64,000 nucleotides of DNA from Obelidium mucronatum (taxonomy: Eukaryota > Chytridiomycota > Chytridiomycetes > Chytridiales > Chytriomycetaceae). Shown in pieces: positions 45,971 through 54,807 of the stretch; within the stretch, counting starts at the first letter, position 1; each line of letters starts with the position of its first letter. The stretch spans positions 186,001 through 250,000 of the forward strand of contig JAIVFH010000018.1 in NCBI GenBank assembly GCA_025765595.1. Reading direction: 5' to 3'. Under the pieces are notes generated by a model. The model was not told where the DNA came from. It did no database searches and saw only the letters and a list, made by a program, of their open reading frames with translations. Made by a program: the position numbers and the translations under genes.

Positions 45971-46870
45971 TACCTTTTTCCGGTCCCCTTATCAATTCTC
46001 CTATCTTATCCAATTCTCCTGCCTAACCCTAATTTCCTGTCTAAACCCCTAATTTTTCTCCATCCTTATCATCTCATTATTCTTATTAATTTCCAATCAA
46101 TCAGCCCACCTGAATCTCCAAATGTTACTCTCCCATCTCCATCTCCAAATGTCAATCTCCAAACCTTAAATTCCACAATATAAATTCTACTCAATAACTC
46201 CAAACACAAATTCCAGCATGACATTCAGATGCAATTACAACTTCAGCATATCAGTTGAACTCAAACAAAGATATCGGGCAAAGACTCTTAACCTGCACAG
46301 AACATCTACAGTTATTTTTCCCTTTTGTTTTGGTTGTTGTACTAGTAACAGTGGCAAGGTACCATCCTACTTACAGCCAGTTAAATTATGGGTGTATCTG
46401 CAATATTTGTAACTCAGGAGTTTAAGGGACCCATATTAGTCCCATGTTAGTGTTTTTTTGAAGTTTTGTCACTGGTTGACTCTCGAAGGCTATCTTCAGT
46501 CAGTTCCAGCCATGGAGCATCCATTGTCTGATGCCTTCACTGAGTTTGCACTCATATGTGATGCTGTAGTGGAGTGGCTTACAAAAGACTTTGCCGATCA
46601 GGACAAAATGATTACATTGGAGACATCTAGCAAAAAGTCAGAAGAAAACAGAAAAATATACACTTGTAGAATATCTTGGAGAACTGAATAGGCCGCTTGT
46701 TGTTATTGATAGTATGTATTGCTGCTCCGGTTGATTCCCAGAATTTGTTTATATTCTTGAAGGGGTGCTCAAGGAAAGTTGCTGAGAAGGATATTGATTC
46801 CAATATCAGGCTTTATGGGAAGCAAGATTTGGAGTGGAAGGCTTTTTGCTGAATTATCCTCAGTCAGCAT
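45971..46870. other. No convincing gene; pyrimidine-rich and degenerate sequence
   Basis: A CT-rich tract with repeats of AATTCTCCTATCTTATCC and CATCTCCAAATG-like words covers 45975-46200. A 77-codon plus frame at 46458-46691 (MEHPLSDAFTEFALICDAVV) looks partly coding but has no recognised relative. I see nothing else. Confidence 0.4.
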
Positions 46871-46878
46871 GGGGTCTG

Positions 46879-47700
46879 AGCCACACGCGCAATTAGGGCC
46901 CTATTTGGGGTCAAACTAAGAGTCTGATTCGGGGCCCAATCAAGGGCAAGCCAATTAGGAGCCAAATAGGCTGCTATAAAGAGCCCTAGTAGCACTCCTA
47001 ACCGCAAATGAGCCAATAAGACTGCTCCTAGTAGCATTTGTCTGCTTCTTGAAGGACTTTTAATAGCGGTTTGCTCTGCCAATAGGAAACCCATTGGCTT
47101 TAATACAATGGCCCTATTTGCGCGTTTACTTTTCAACACCCTGAAAAATATAAAATTAATTCATTCAAAGGGTATATAAAATTTTTCATTATTTAACTAT
47201 CCAAAAATCAAAGAAAAATCAAGAAAAATCAAATAATAACAACTTTCAAAGTATCACTTGGTTGTCCTTTGAACAGGTTGCCTCTTCCAAGACTTTCGAA
47301 ACAATGCACCCTTATACCCTGAAAAGTACTTTTCAACGCCTTGAAACCCTTGAGTATTCCAACTAAAAAGAATTGCTTAAAGTGATTCTGAAATAAAAAC
47401 TTACTCTTTGGAATATAAATCAGCGAAGAAGACGCTAACATAAGCCCAAAAACTCCACAGTGTTTCCAAAGTTGGGAATTCCTTTGACATGGTTGCAGCA
47501 GCATGAGTTTTTGTCATTGGCGGCTCACTATCCTGTGGCAGGAATAGCGGATACCCACTTCTTTCACTTGACTGATGATGTCTTGGGTGCCCTGCAGCCT
47601 TTAGCTTTTGCAACAACTTCAGCAACAGACGTGGGACTTAGCAGTGTTGCTTGGAAGAGATGAAAGGTGGCTTGCCTTGCAGAGATGGCCCAGTCACAGG
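46879..47700 (-). mobile_element. Truncated, inverted right end of an element-A relative
   Basis: The end AGCCACACGCGCAATT (46879-46894) differs at three positions from the 16-bp terminal repeat of the 6-kb element at 54340. It is followed by the same type of subterminal words (AATTAGGGCCC, CCTAGTAG, AATAGGCTGC). On the minus strand, 47625-47450 encodes DSEPPMTKTHAAATMSKEFP, close to DREPPMTKTLAAATLSKEFP of the companion gene near 59570. The copy is therefore a 3'-end fragment in opposite orientation. Confidence 0.65.
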
Positions 47701-47724
47701 CAAATTAACCAATTTAGAAGTTGT

Positions 47725-47890
47725 AAATGGGCACTCCTGATTCGGACCCAATTCGGACTCCTGTTCGGAAAACAATTTGGAGTCCAAATAGGGGCCCGAT
47801 TTGGGTCCAAATTGGAGTCCGAATCGGACTAGGCTGTCTGTTAATGGCGCTCCAAACAGACTCCAATTGAGATACGAATGTGCTTTCAAT
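47725..47890 (+). repeat. Left-end-like fragment with GATTCGGACTCC-type subterminal repeats
   Basis: Words such as GATTCGGACCCAATTCGGAC, CAATTTGGAGTCCAAATAGG and GTCCGAATCGGACTAGGC run in the same order as those at 54350-54480 in the intact element. A terminal repeat is not preserved. Confidence 0.5.
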
Positions 47891-47929
47891 TGGATTTACA
47901 GCTACTAACAGCTTTTTGAGCCCATCACT

Positions 47930-48199
47930 AAGGGTGACTTTATAAATCACTTTGAAACAAGCAAAAATGGACAAAAATGAATATTTTTTTGTGCTTTTTT
48001 TGCACTTTTTTTCAAAAAAATGACTGAAACTGCCTGGAGAGGTTTGAAATTTCAAACACAAAAAAAGTGTGAAAAAATGAAGGCAATCCCCAAGGGACAA
48101 CTATGTTCTGAGCACGACTATCAAGAAAATTCAAAAAAAAACGCAGAAAAAAAATTACTTGGGTTCCTAGATTTCAAATTGGTTTATAAAGTCACCCTA
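47930..48199. mobile_element. About 270-bp MITE with AGGGTGACTTTATAAA ends
   Basis: AGGGTGACTTTATAAATCA on the left is matched by its reverse complement on the right (GGTTTATAAAGTCACCCT), giving a 16-bp inverted repeat. The interior is A/T-rich with no coding potential. A target duplication is not clear. Confidence 0.6.
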
Positions 48200-48274
48200 A
48201 TAGCAAGTTGACAGTCCTACTTGGAATGCTAGTCAAAAGCGGCTAGGGGTCCGAATAGGATCCCTGTTGGGCAA

Positions 48275-48470
48275 TTGGGGATGCGGGCTGGATCTCGCAA
48301 GTCGCGATACCGGTCGCATTGCGAGCCACTCACAGGCCGCTTGCGACCTGTTGACGAGCCGCAAACAAGACGCTTGCAATCTGTGTCGCGGCCTGTTGGC
48401 AGGCCGCTTGGTGCCTTTTTATGTGCGAAACGAGCCGCAAGCCACTGGTTCACAGGCTGCTACCCCCCAA
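48275..48470. repeat. GC-rich MITE-like repeat of the GCCGCTTGCGACC family
   Basis: It starts GGGGATGCGGGCTGGATCTC and contains the same chain of words as the 131-bp MITE at 43890 (GCGAGCCACTCACAGGCCGC, CTGTTGACGAGCCGCAAAC). The right end near 48470 (GCTGCTACCCCCCAA) is a weak inverted match to the left end. Confidence 0.5.
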
Positions 48471-48589
48471 CCATCACTAAAACTAAAGAATAAGTCACAA
48501 TTCGATCTGACGCATATTCCAGTTCAAGTCCCAAATTAATGATATTCACAACGGCCCTGATACTTGATTTCAACTTTTAAAATAAAGTA

Positions 48590-48752
48590 AGTAGTGACTA
48601 GCAGTCCACTGGCTGTCAACTGGGTCGCGGTCTGTGAACTAACTGCGTCGCGGCTGGCTTTCCCCTGGTTAGTGGCTTGCACACGGCTTGCGAGCGGCCT
48701 GCAAAGCGGCTCATTAGCGGCTCACAAGGTCCGGCTCGCTATGGGGACACCC
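48590..48752 (+). repeat. Family-B element right end, first copy
   Basis: From AATAAAGTAAG through CTGGCTGTCAACTGG, AACTAACTGCG and GTCCGGCTCGCTATGGGGAC the sequence parallels 63565-63748 in the same orientation. It stops exactly where a copia fragment starts at 48753. Confidence 0.7.
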
Positions 48753-49060
48753 TTTCTTCTTGTAATAGACTATCATGTCCAGAACTCCATTCAAATACGC
48801 ACCTACAGCATCTGCTAGGAATAGACCAAGTCCAAACCAGGCAGCAGCCGCTATCAAGAACCGTAATGTAGTCATTTTGATTACCGGGGAATACGTCTCT
48901 ACAAAATTAACCCCATATTTCTGGTAATCTCGCCTCTTACTCTCTGGCAAATCTTTTCCGTTCTACACAGCGTAGATTTCCTGAGTAGGGAGTATCTCTG
49001 TTCCAGGAGGCACGTCACGCTTAAGCATTTCATTGTGTCACACATAAGGTGAGAACGGGG
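48753..49060 (-). pseudogene. Ty1/copia reverse-transcriptase fragment
   Basis: The minus strand reads YGVNFVETYSPVIKMTTLRF then FLADAVGAYLNGVLDMIVYY, the conserved start of copia RT (the D-A-V-x-A-x-L-N-G part normally carries the first catalytic Asp). Upstream residues DVPPGTEILP lead into an in-frame stop. It is cut at 48753 by a family-B element end, giving a chimeric open frame across the junction. A relic only. Confidence 0.75.
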
Positions 49061-49079
49061 CAGGGTCACCCTGCGGGAC

Positions 49080-49116
49080 ACCCCTGCCCCAATGTGCCGG
49101 GGTTTGGGGCAGGGGT
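49080..49116. repeat. Perfect 11-bp inverted repeat in a GC-rich patch
   Basis: ACCCCTGCCCC (49080-49090) pairs with GGGGCAGGGGT (49106-49116) around a 15-base spacer. Related words (GGGGCAGGGTCACCCTGC) precede it, giving a small nested palindrome. Could be the tip of another repeat family or a cruciform-forming site. Confidence 0.55.
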
Positions 49117-49140
49117 CAGCTCAAACCCCGCCCCGGATCC

Positions 49141-49996
49141 CGAACGTTGAATTTTTGCTGTCCAGGTGGAACTTGAAGTCCCCGCTGTTTGAGCACGCAA
49201 GAAACGAGGATGTGAAGATCCCAAAGATGGGATCGCATGTGGTTGCAACTTCCTATTGGTCTCGTTTTCGCAATTAGAAGGTGAGCGCTAAACTATAACA
49301 AACACATACCTTTGTAACGCCTCCCGATGTACCAGAGACTCCACAACGCCAGTGAGGTAAGCGACCAGCGGCTGAAGGCCCTCAAAGTGGGGCAGCAGCT
49401 CTGGCTTGATGTTCTCCTTTCCAAACACCGCCAGCCCGTTTGCTACCTTTTTGGCATGTTCTTTCACCTTGACAGACGCTACATCCGCCGGGTAGTGTGG
49501 GTCTTTGATGCCGTCTGCAACTCCAGTCCAGGAGCACAGGTTAATGACGCGCATGTTGCCACGTGTCTTGACCTTCGGCTGCGAGCGTCAAAATCTTGCG
49601 GCGAGATCGCGGATGTGCGGCATGGCGACCTTGAGTATATAGGGCAGCAGCTTGATTCTAACAGCAATCTCAACCTTGTTAGCAATGCTTGACCACAACA
49701 AAACCAAAAACCCCCTCACCTCCCCGCAACAAGCTTCTCAACTCCGTCTGTGTTAAGACTGTACACAAACTCCTGTCCCTTGGTTCTGTCATCCAGCACT
49801 CGCAGCTCTGCAGGTTTTGTTGCTGAAAATGTTTAACAGCAACCTCAGCAAAAATAAAAGTATTGGCCCACCAACCTATCACATCAGCGCGGCTCAGTCC
49901 CTGCTCAGACATGTGCTTCTGGCGTTTCAGCATCTGGTGTGCATTGGTGGATGCTGACTTTTTGACACGTTTTCGTTTGTTACGCGTTTTGTCCAT
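49141..49996 (-). pseudogene. Unidentified mobile-element gene fragment
   Basis: Start ATG at 49996 gives a basic leader (MDKTRNKRKRVKKSASTNAH) with a likely nuclear signal, then EQGLSRADVI, an intron, and PAELRVLDDRTKGQEFVYSL. Later blocks read VEIAVRIKLLPYILKVAMPH, MRVINLCSWTGVADGIKDPH and GKENIKPELLPHFEGLQPLV. The last visible part, on the minus strand over 49250-49145, can be read as NSGDFKFHLDSKNSTF before a GC-rich palindrome. The H-x-D there would fit an Fe(II) dioxygenase such as the TET/JBP proteins known to travel with KDZ elements, but the match is short and frames are broken. I do not assign a function. Confidence 0.4.
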
Positions 49997-50151
49997 TGCA
50001 TTAATAGATAAATAAATAAATAATCAAGTTAACTCAACGATACCAAGGTAATTTATTGAATCAAATTATTCCTTGCATATCAACGGCTACAAAGCTGTAA
50101 TAAAGTATTCTCTGGTTTGTTGTGTTCTCCCTCATCACTTTGACTTGAAGA

Positions 50152-51284
50152 ATGCGACGCTCAACAAGACAACGCCAAGCCGCCGCCACCGCTGCCACCA
50201 CCTCAAGCAAACATACAGCAGCATCAGCCTCTTCTATTAACCCGATCTCTGCAATAAGAGCGTGTCCTGCTGCTCCTGCTGAGATCCTTGCCGCTCTTCA
50301 AATTGAGCAAGTGCTCTTGGATTGCAGCCGCATCTACACCCTGCCAGCCTACAACCTGGATCTAAAGCGATTGGAATCCCTCCTGCTTGCCAATCCTGGC
50401 AAGATTCTATTCCTGCCATCTATCCTCCAGTATTCCTGCTGATCGCTTGACGTCAGGGGAGTATTTCCCCACAGCCTGCTACCATAACAATCAACCACAC
50501 AAAAGGAGCTTTATTTCTGGGTTTTTTGATCCATTGGAGCAATGGGAGCTGCAGCATGCGGCGTTTTCTGTTCTATCATGTTGTGTCAACCCATCCACCA
50601 CTACCGCCACTCCCCCCTCCATCAGGACTATGGAACAGCCATCAACGTCCTTCTCCAATCACCCACCAATCAGCAGATCTTCAAGCTGTGGGTGGTGCTT
50701 GTCCCCAGCGACCCTACAGCCATCATCCCTACCCTTAATCCCCTGTCTTTCGCTCAAGCCATGGCTTTGGAGGTGGGTCCTTCCTGCACATACACAGCCA
50801 GGATCTGCTTTGTAAAGAGGCCTGGCGATCTCTCTGTCATTCCTTCTGGATACCCGCACACTGTGATCACAGTCTCAACAACCAAGGACGCAACATCCAT
50901 CATGGGTGGCGCACACGTAATCTTTCCAAAAGACTACCTGTATGTATACAAATACAATTGCGCCAGCAAGCACACGTTCCTTTGGGGGAACACAAATGTT
51001 AAGTACCTTACCGCTCTACTATCTTTAAGGGCAACAATGGTGGTTGTCAAGAGTTGCAAGGGGACTTGCTAACTGTAGAAGAGTATAGCGATTGCAGGTT
51101 TGATGGTGTGAGGGATGTGGTGGCTGAGTTGGTGTCAAATTGGGCAGTACGGGGTGATGCTGGAAGAGTGGCAGCAGCAAAAGCTGCAAAGCTAGGCATT
51201 GCCAAAAGGCTGAAAGTGAAACAAGCAAATAGGGAGAAGATGGAAAGGGCGAGGCAGGCCAAAGTGGGATCAAAGAGAGAGTGA
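50152..51284 (+). CDS. JmjC-type Fe(II)/2-oxoglutarate dioxygenase in a mobile-element context
   Basis: The first block (50152-50442) has a basic low-complexity start and AEILAALQIEQVLLDCSRIY. After a shift of frame near 50430 comes LTSGEYFPTACYHNNQPHKR, then a longer block to 51072. That block contains SPLHQDYGTAINVLL (His and Asp of an HxD pair), FKLWVVLVPS (Lys of the GxKxW-like 2-oxoglutarate site), RPGDLSVIPSGYPHTVITVS (third Fe ligand His) and SIMGGAHVIFP. This order and spacing match JmjC domains of the KDM2/Epe1 style. A basic, helical C-terminus (AAKAAKLGIAKRLKVKQANR) follows after another shift at about 51050. Both shifts may be introns or mutations. JmjC enzymes usually demethylate histones. 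It lies 202 bases upstream of a KDZ-associated CxC gene on the same strand. Confidence 0.6.
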
Positions 51285-51485
51285 TATCACCAAGTATCAA
51301 AGCGCATGCAATAAAGAAAAACCCTCTGACACAATTAAAGGATTCTTTATTGGACTTACAGCGTCGCGTTGATTGCAATTGGTTGGTTTTCCCCATCAGG
51401 CTGAACCCAAACTTATCAAAAATGAGTTGCAAAGAATGGTGGCATTCTGGAATGCACAGAACAACAAAAAGTAAAAATAACCAAC

Positions 51486-53567
51486 ATGTCCTTCATAGAT
51501 GAAGCAAGAGCGGTAGTTGTGCTGGCCAACGAGTTGCGGAAAGTCAAGCCATTCCTACATAGGTACAAGTCCGCAGTCAAACTATATGACAGCAACAACC
51601 GCATGAGGGCCATCTGTGATCACATCTCCAAGCAGTTTTCCTTGACCAATGAAAAAGTACCTTGGCTGACAGAGTATTCCAGTGCCCAGGCGTGGACGCG
51701 GTCAATCACTGGAAACCTGTCCAGCCATCTGTCCTTGTCGCTCCATTCTCGCAATGCCACAGGTGCACCAAAAACTTGACTTTCAGCAGCACACAAGTAG
51801 TGGTGTTGGGGATGGAAGGCCCATACCACGCGTTGCTGTTCAAGGGCAACTGCAATAAATGCCGCATGTGGTACAATGTGGATTCTGTCGCGTACATGAG
51901 CGAAGACAAACAGAAGCAGTTGATAGAGATGTATCCGCTTGAAACAATCCTGTCAGTTGGCTTCCTCAAGATCAATGAGCAGTACTACGTCACCATACCT
52001 TTTGCGGATCTCTGGCTAAAGCACCTGCCATCTGGCCTTCTGTTGATATTTTCTTGCATGTTAAATACTAAATTGCTTATTTACTCATGCCTCGCAAATA
52101 GGGTGAAGCTGTATCGTGAGCAGCGCACATATTCACTGGCCTTCCCAACCATCAAAGTGCCTGATCCAGACAGCGCAGTGATCTTCAAACGTGGATTTTA
52201 CGTGTATCACATGCTACTACTGCAGCAGTACATCTCCAAGATCCCTGCCAATGATGACTATGAACATATGCGGTACACTCACTTCAGACCTTCCTGGGCC
52301 CCCAAAACAACACATTTGTGGAACAACTCCCTATTTCTGGGTCCATACTTACCAAAAACAGGTGATTCTATTCATGACATCAGACCCGCGATGCGGGAAT
52401 ACGTCACCTTCATGACTGACTACTTCAGCAAGAAGTGGTGTCACCGCTGCGACGGGTGCCACCAGTTTTACAATGGAAAAGAAATCTCTGGCAGTGTAAT
52501 GGATGGGAAAGTCATGGGACATCTCTTGTGTTCTGTGCCTGGCTGTGTGTTGCCTATTCTTGGTGTGAACACATTGTTCTGCTCATCGCATGCCCAGCTG
52601 AAGAATGAGTGCATCATCTCTGGCTGCAAGCGAAAAAAGACAGACACTGTTTTGAGTACCTGCGGACTCAGCTCTCACAACGCGACTGTCTAGGAAATCA
52701 TTGGGAAACAGTGGAACAAGGACTTTAAAGTGACGCGAAAGTCCAAGAAAACGCGACAGTGCATATTGATACACAAGAAAAAGAGTTAGTAGCGGATCAG
52801 CGGTTCAAGTACAGTCTGAAGCAGACTTCCTGCCTGGAATATTTATGGCTGTGTGGAGCTGCGGCATGATCATTGGAATATCTAAGATGTACTCTTTTGA
52901 GTCGTCTACCTTTATTTCTCGCTTCTTATGCCACTGTTTTGCGCGAATGGGTGAAGTACCTACCTTTGTTTTCTACGATAGAGCCTGCCGCTTGCTCCAA
53001 TCCCTACGCGCCCGACACGTTGCAGGAAAATTCACAATATATGAAAGGTGCATTTAACTTATTTATTATTATGCGCTCTGTTCTTTATATAGTGTTCTGT
53101 TCTTATACTTACCACCAATCTTTGTTGGAATAAGGTTCTTGTACAAGACTGTTACGTTTGTGGTTGACAGGTTCCACTTTTGGATGCACAGGGACGACTT
53201 CTGTACAGAGCATTGCGATCCAGCAAAATTCAAGGAATTGACGTCCGGAGGGCCTGCAAATGGAAAGGGAAGGTTTAACACGTCCGCGGCATAACAGTGT
53301 GCCAAGTGGTTTGATCAAACTGCTCACCTGATTCGCTTCCACGAGCCTGTCCAAGCGGATTTCATTATGTGGTGTCTCGCAGACTTGAGAAACGCCGACA
53401 TCCAGAACAGAATTTCAAAGAAGAAAAGAGCTATTAGAAACGAAAGCGAAGATCAAATGGAAGCCGAGGGGGAACAACAAGAAAAGGATGACGAGGAAGA
53501 TGATGAAGACGCCAACAAAGATGATGGTGAAGGAGTGGAAGGGGATGAGGAAGAAGAGGATGAATAA
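51486..53567 (+). CDS. KDZ-type transposon protein with CxC5/CxC6-like cysteine clusters, copy B (decaying)
   Basis: In order: a helical start (MSFIDEARAVVVLANELRKV); a first cysteine cluster of the CxC5 style (APFSQCHRCTKNLTF then FKGNCNKCRMWYNVDSV); a helical block (FYVYHMLLLQQYI, FRPSWAPK); a second cluster of the CxC6 style (VMDGKVMGHLLCS, PGC, NTLFCSSHAQLKNECIISGC); and a KDZ-like core (LPGIFMAVWSCGMI, MYSFESSTFISRFL, PTFVFYDRACRL, VVDRFHFWMHRDDFC, NTSAA, QCAKWFDQTAH). It closes in a very acidic tail. CxC modules are known partners of KDZ transposases. One frame change near 51660, others near 52690 and 53050, and an in-frame TAA at 53292-53294 where copy A has Glu, suggest decay; some may be introns. 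Confidence 0.72.
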
Positions 53568-53623
53568 ATAACAGAACTCACATTTACAAGCGCCCTTTGC
53601 GTCGACAGTGAGAAACACAGTAC

Positions 53624-53790
53624 AGAGAGAATGAGAAAGCCCATTCGTCATCTGCATAGAAGTGTTTGGGAGCGGGAGAACAAGAAAGCCCATTCATCAC
53701 CACTGAATCAACAGAGAGAATGAGAAAGCCCATTCATCATCTGTGTATCTGCAAAGTAGGAGAATGAGAAAGCCCATTCATCACTACCAA
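53624..53790 (+). repeat. Four copies of a GAGAATGAGAAAGCCCATTC-type repeat
   Basis: The core occurs at about 53624, 53675, 53714 and 53759, spaced 39-51 bases, each followed by a TCATC-like word. It lies just after the CxC gene of copy B, in what would be its 3' UTR. Purpose unknown. Confidence 0.7.
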
Positions 53791-53983
53791 CTGCGCATTT
53801 TTGCCATTTTTTTGTGAAGTCTCTTTTGGCGGGACAAAAATAATGTCAAACTGCACCTGTACAACAATCCCCCTATCGCTGCATTAATCTTTGTTGGCCT
53901 CCCTGCTGAAACAGCAAGCATGATTCATTGATTGCTGATTGTGGTATGTGTGTTTTCTTCTCTTACTATTTATTTTTAATATT

Positions 53984-54337
53984 ATGTCCCCATTAACACG
54001 ATTGCGAGCCAATCCTCAGGAAATCGTGGATCCAACCAAGGCACCGTGGCCGAGCCGGTGTGCCAAACCAGGTTCGCGTCGACAAGCACCAAAATCGAAG
54101 CAGGGGGATCAGACTAAAGCAACACAACAAACCAAGGCAATCACGGCCTCCCAGGTGGTCCTCTCCAACAGAGTTAACTTGAAGAAACCAAAGGCAACAA
54201 TTCGGCTTGATCGAGGGACAGCGTCAAGGAGATCAACAGATTTGGAGTACATCAATGCTGGACCAAGCAACACTAAGCCAAAAGCGCGGATACGGCTCAA
54301 TCTGTCGAAAGGATTATACAAATCACACGTACTATAG
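53984..54337 (+). CDS. Short basic protein in family-B element, unidentified
   Basis: A 117-codon frame starts MSPLTRLRANPQEIVDPTKA and is rich in Lys, Arg, Thr and Gln, with two similar strands, KKPKATIRLDRG and TKPKARIRLNLSKG, about 40 residues apart. It stops three bases before the left end of the 6-kb element at 54340. The original gene may have been longer and been cut by that insertion: acidic frames just right of the element (60446-60703) could be its other part. No family is recognised. Confidence 0.4.
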   Translation: MSPLTRLRANPQEIVDPTKAPWPSRCAKPGSRRQAPKSKQGDQTKATQQTKAITASQVVLSNRVNLKKPKATIRLDRGTASRRSTDLEYINAGPSNTKPKARIRLNLSKGLYKSHVL

Positions 54338-54339
54338 CG

Positions 54340-54620
54340 AGCGGCACGCGCGATTCGGACTCCGATTCGGACTCCGATTTGGACTCCGATTTGGACTCCG
54401 ATTCGGGAAACGATTCGGAGTCCGAGTAGGGTCCGATTCGGCTCCGAATAGGAAAAACCCCAAATCGGGCTCCAGTTGGAATCGCCAATAGGGCTATTGG
54501 CGCTCCTAGCTGCCTCCTAATGGAGTCCTAATCACTTCTCATTAGGAGTAAACAACTTTTTCCTGCAATTTGAGCATTGTCCTATTAGGAGCTACTCAGT
54601 CCTATTAGGACGACCGACTA
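54340..54620. repeat. Left subterminal repeat array of element A
   Basis: Five near-tandem units of GATTCGGACTCC/GATTTGGACTCC are followed by CGATTCGGAGTCCGAGTAGG, then inverted forms (CTCCTAATGGAGTCCTAATC, CTATTAGGAGCTACTCAGTC). Unit length is about 12 bases and units occur in both orientations. Confidence 0.75.
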
Positions 54621-54807
54621 GGACTTAACATCCTATGAAAATAACTGTCAACTGCAAAACACTTTAAAAAATTTCCCAAAAATTACAAACCATCTGAAAA
54701 AATTCAAAAAATTGCAAAAATACAAAATTAATTTTTCAGAATTTTATGATATTATAGTTAAAATTAATCATAAAAATTTATCAATTTTTCAAATAACCCT
54801 CTGGCTT

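Noticed and set aside
48753..49060. A complete copia element
   Set aside because: Only the start of the reverse transcriptase is present, with an in-frame stop and no LTRs around it.
53624..53790. CRISPR-like array
   Set aside because: Only four irregular copies, no spacers of constant length, and a eukaryotic context.
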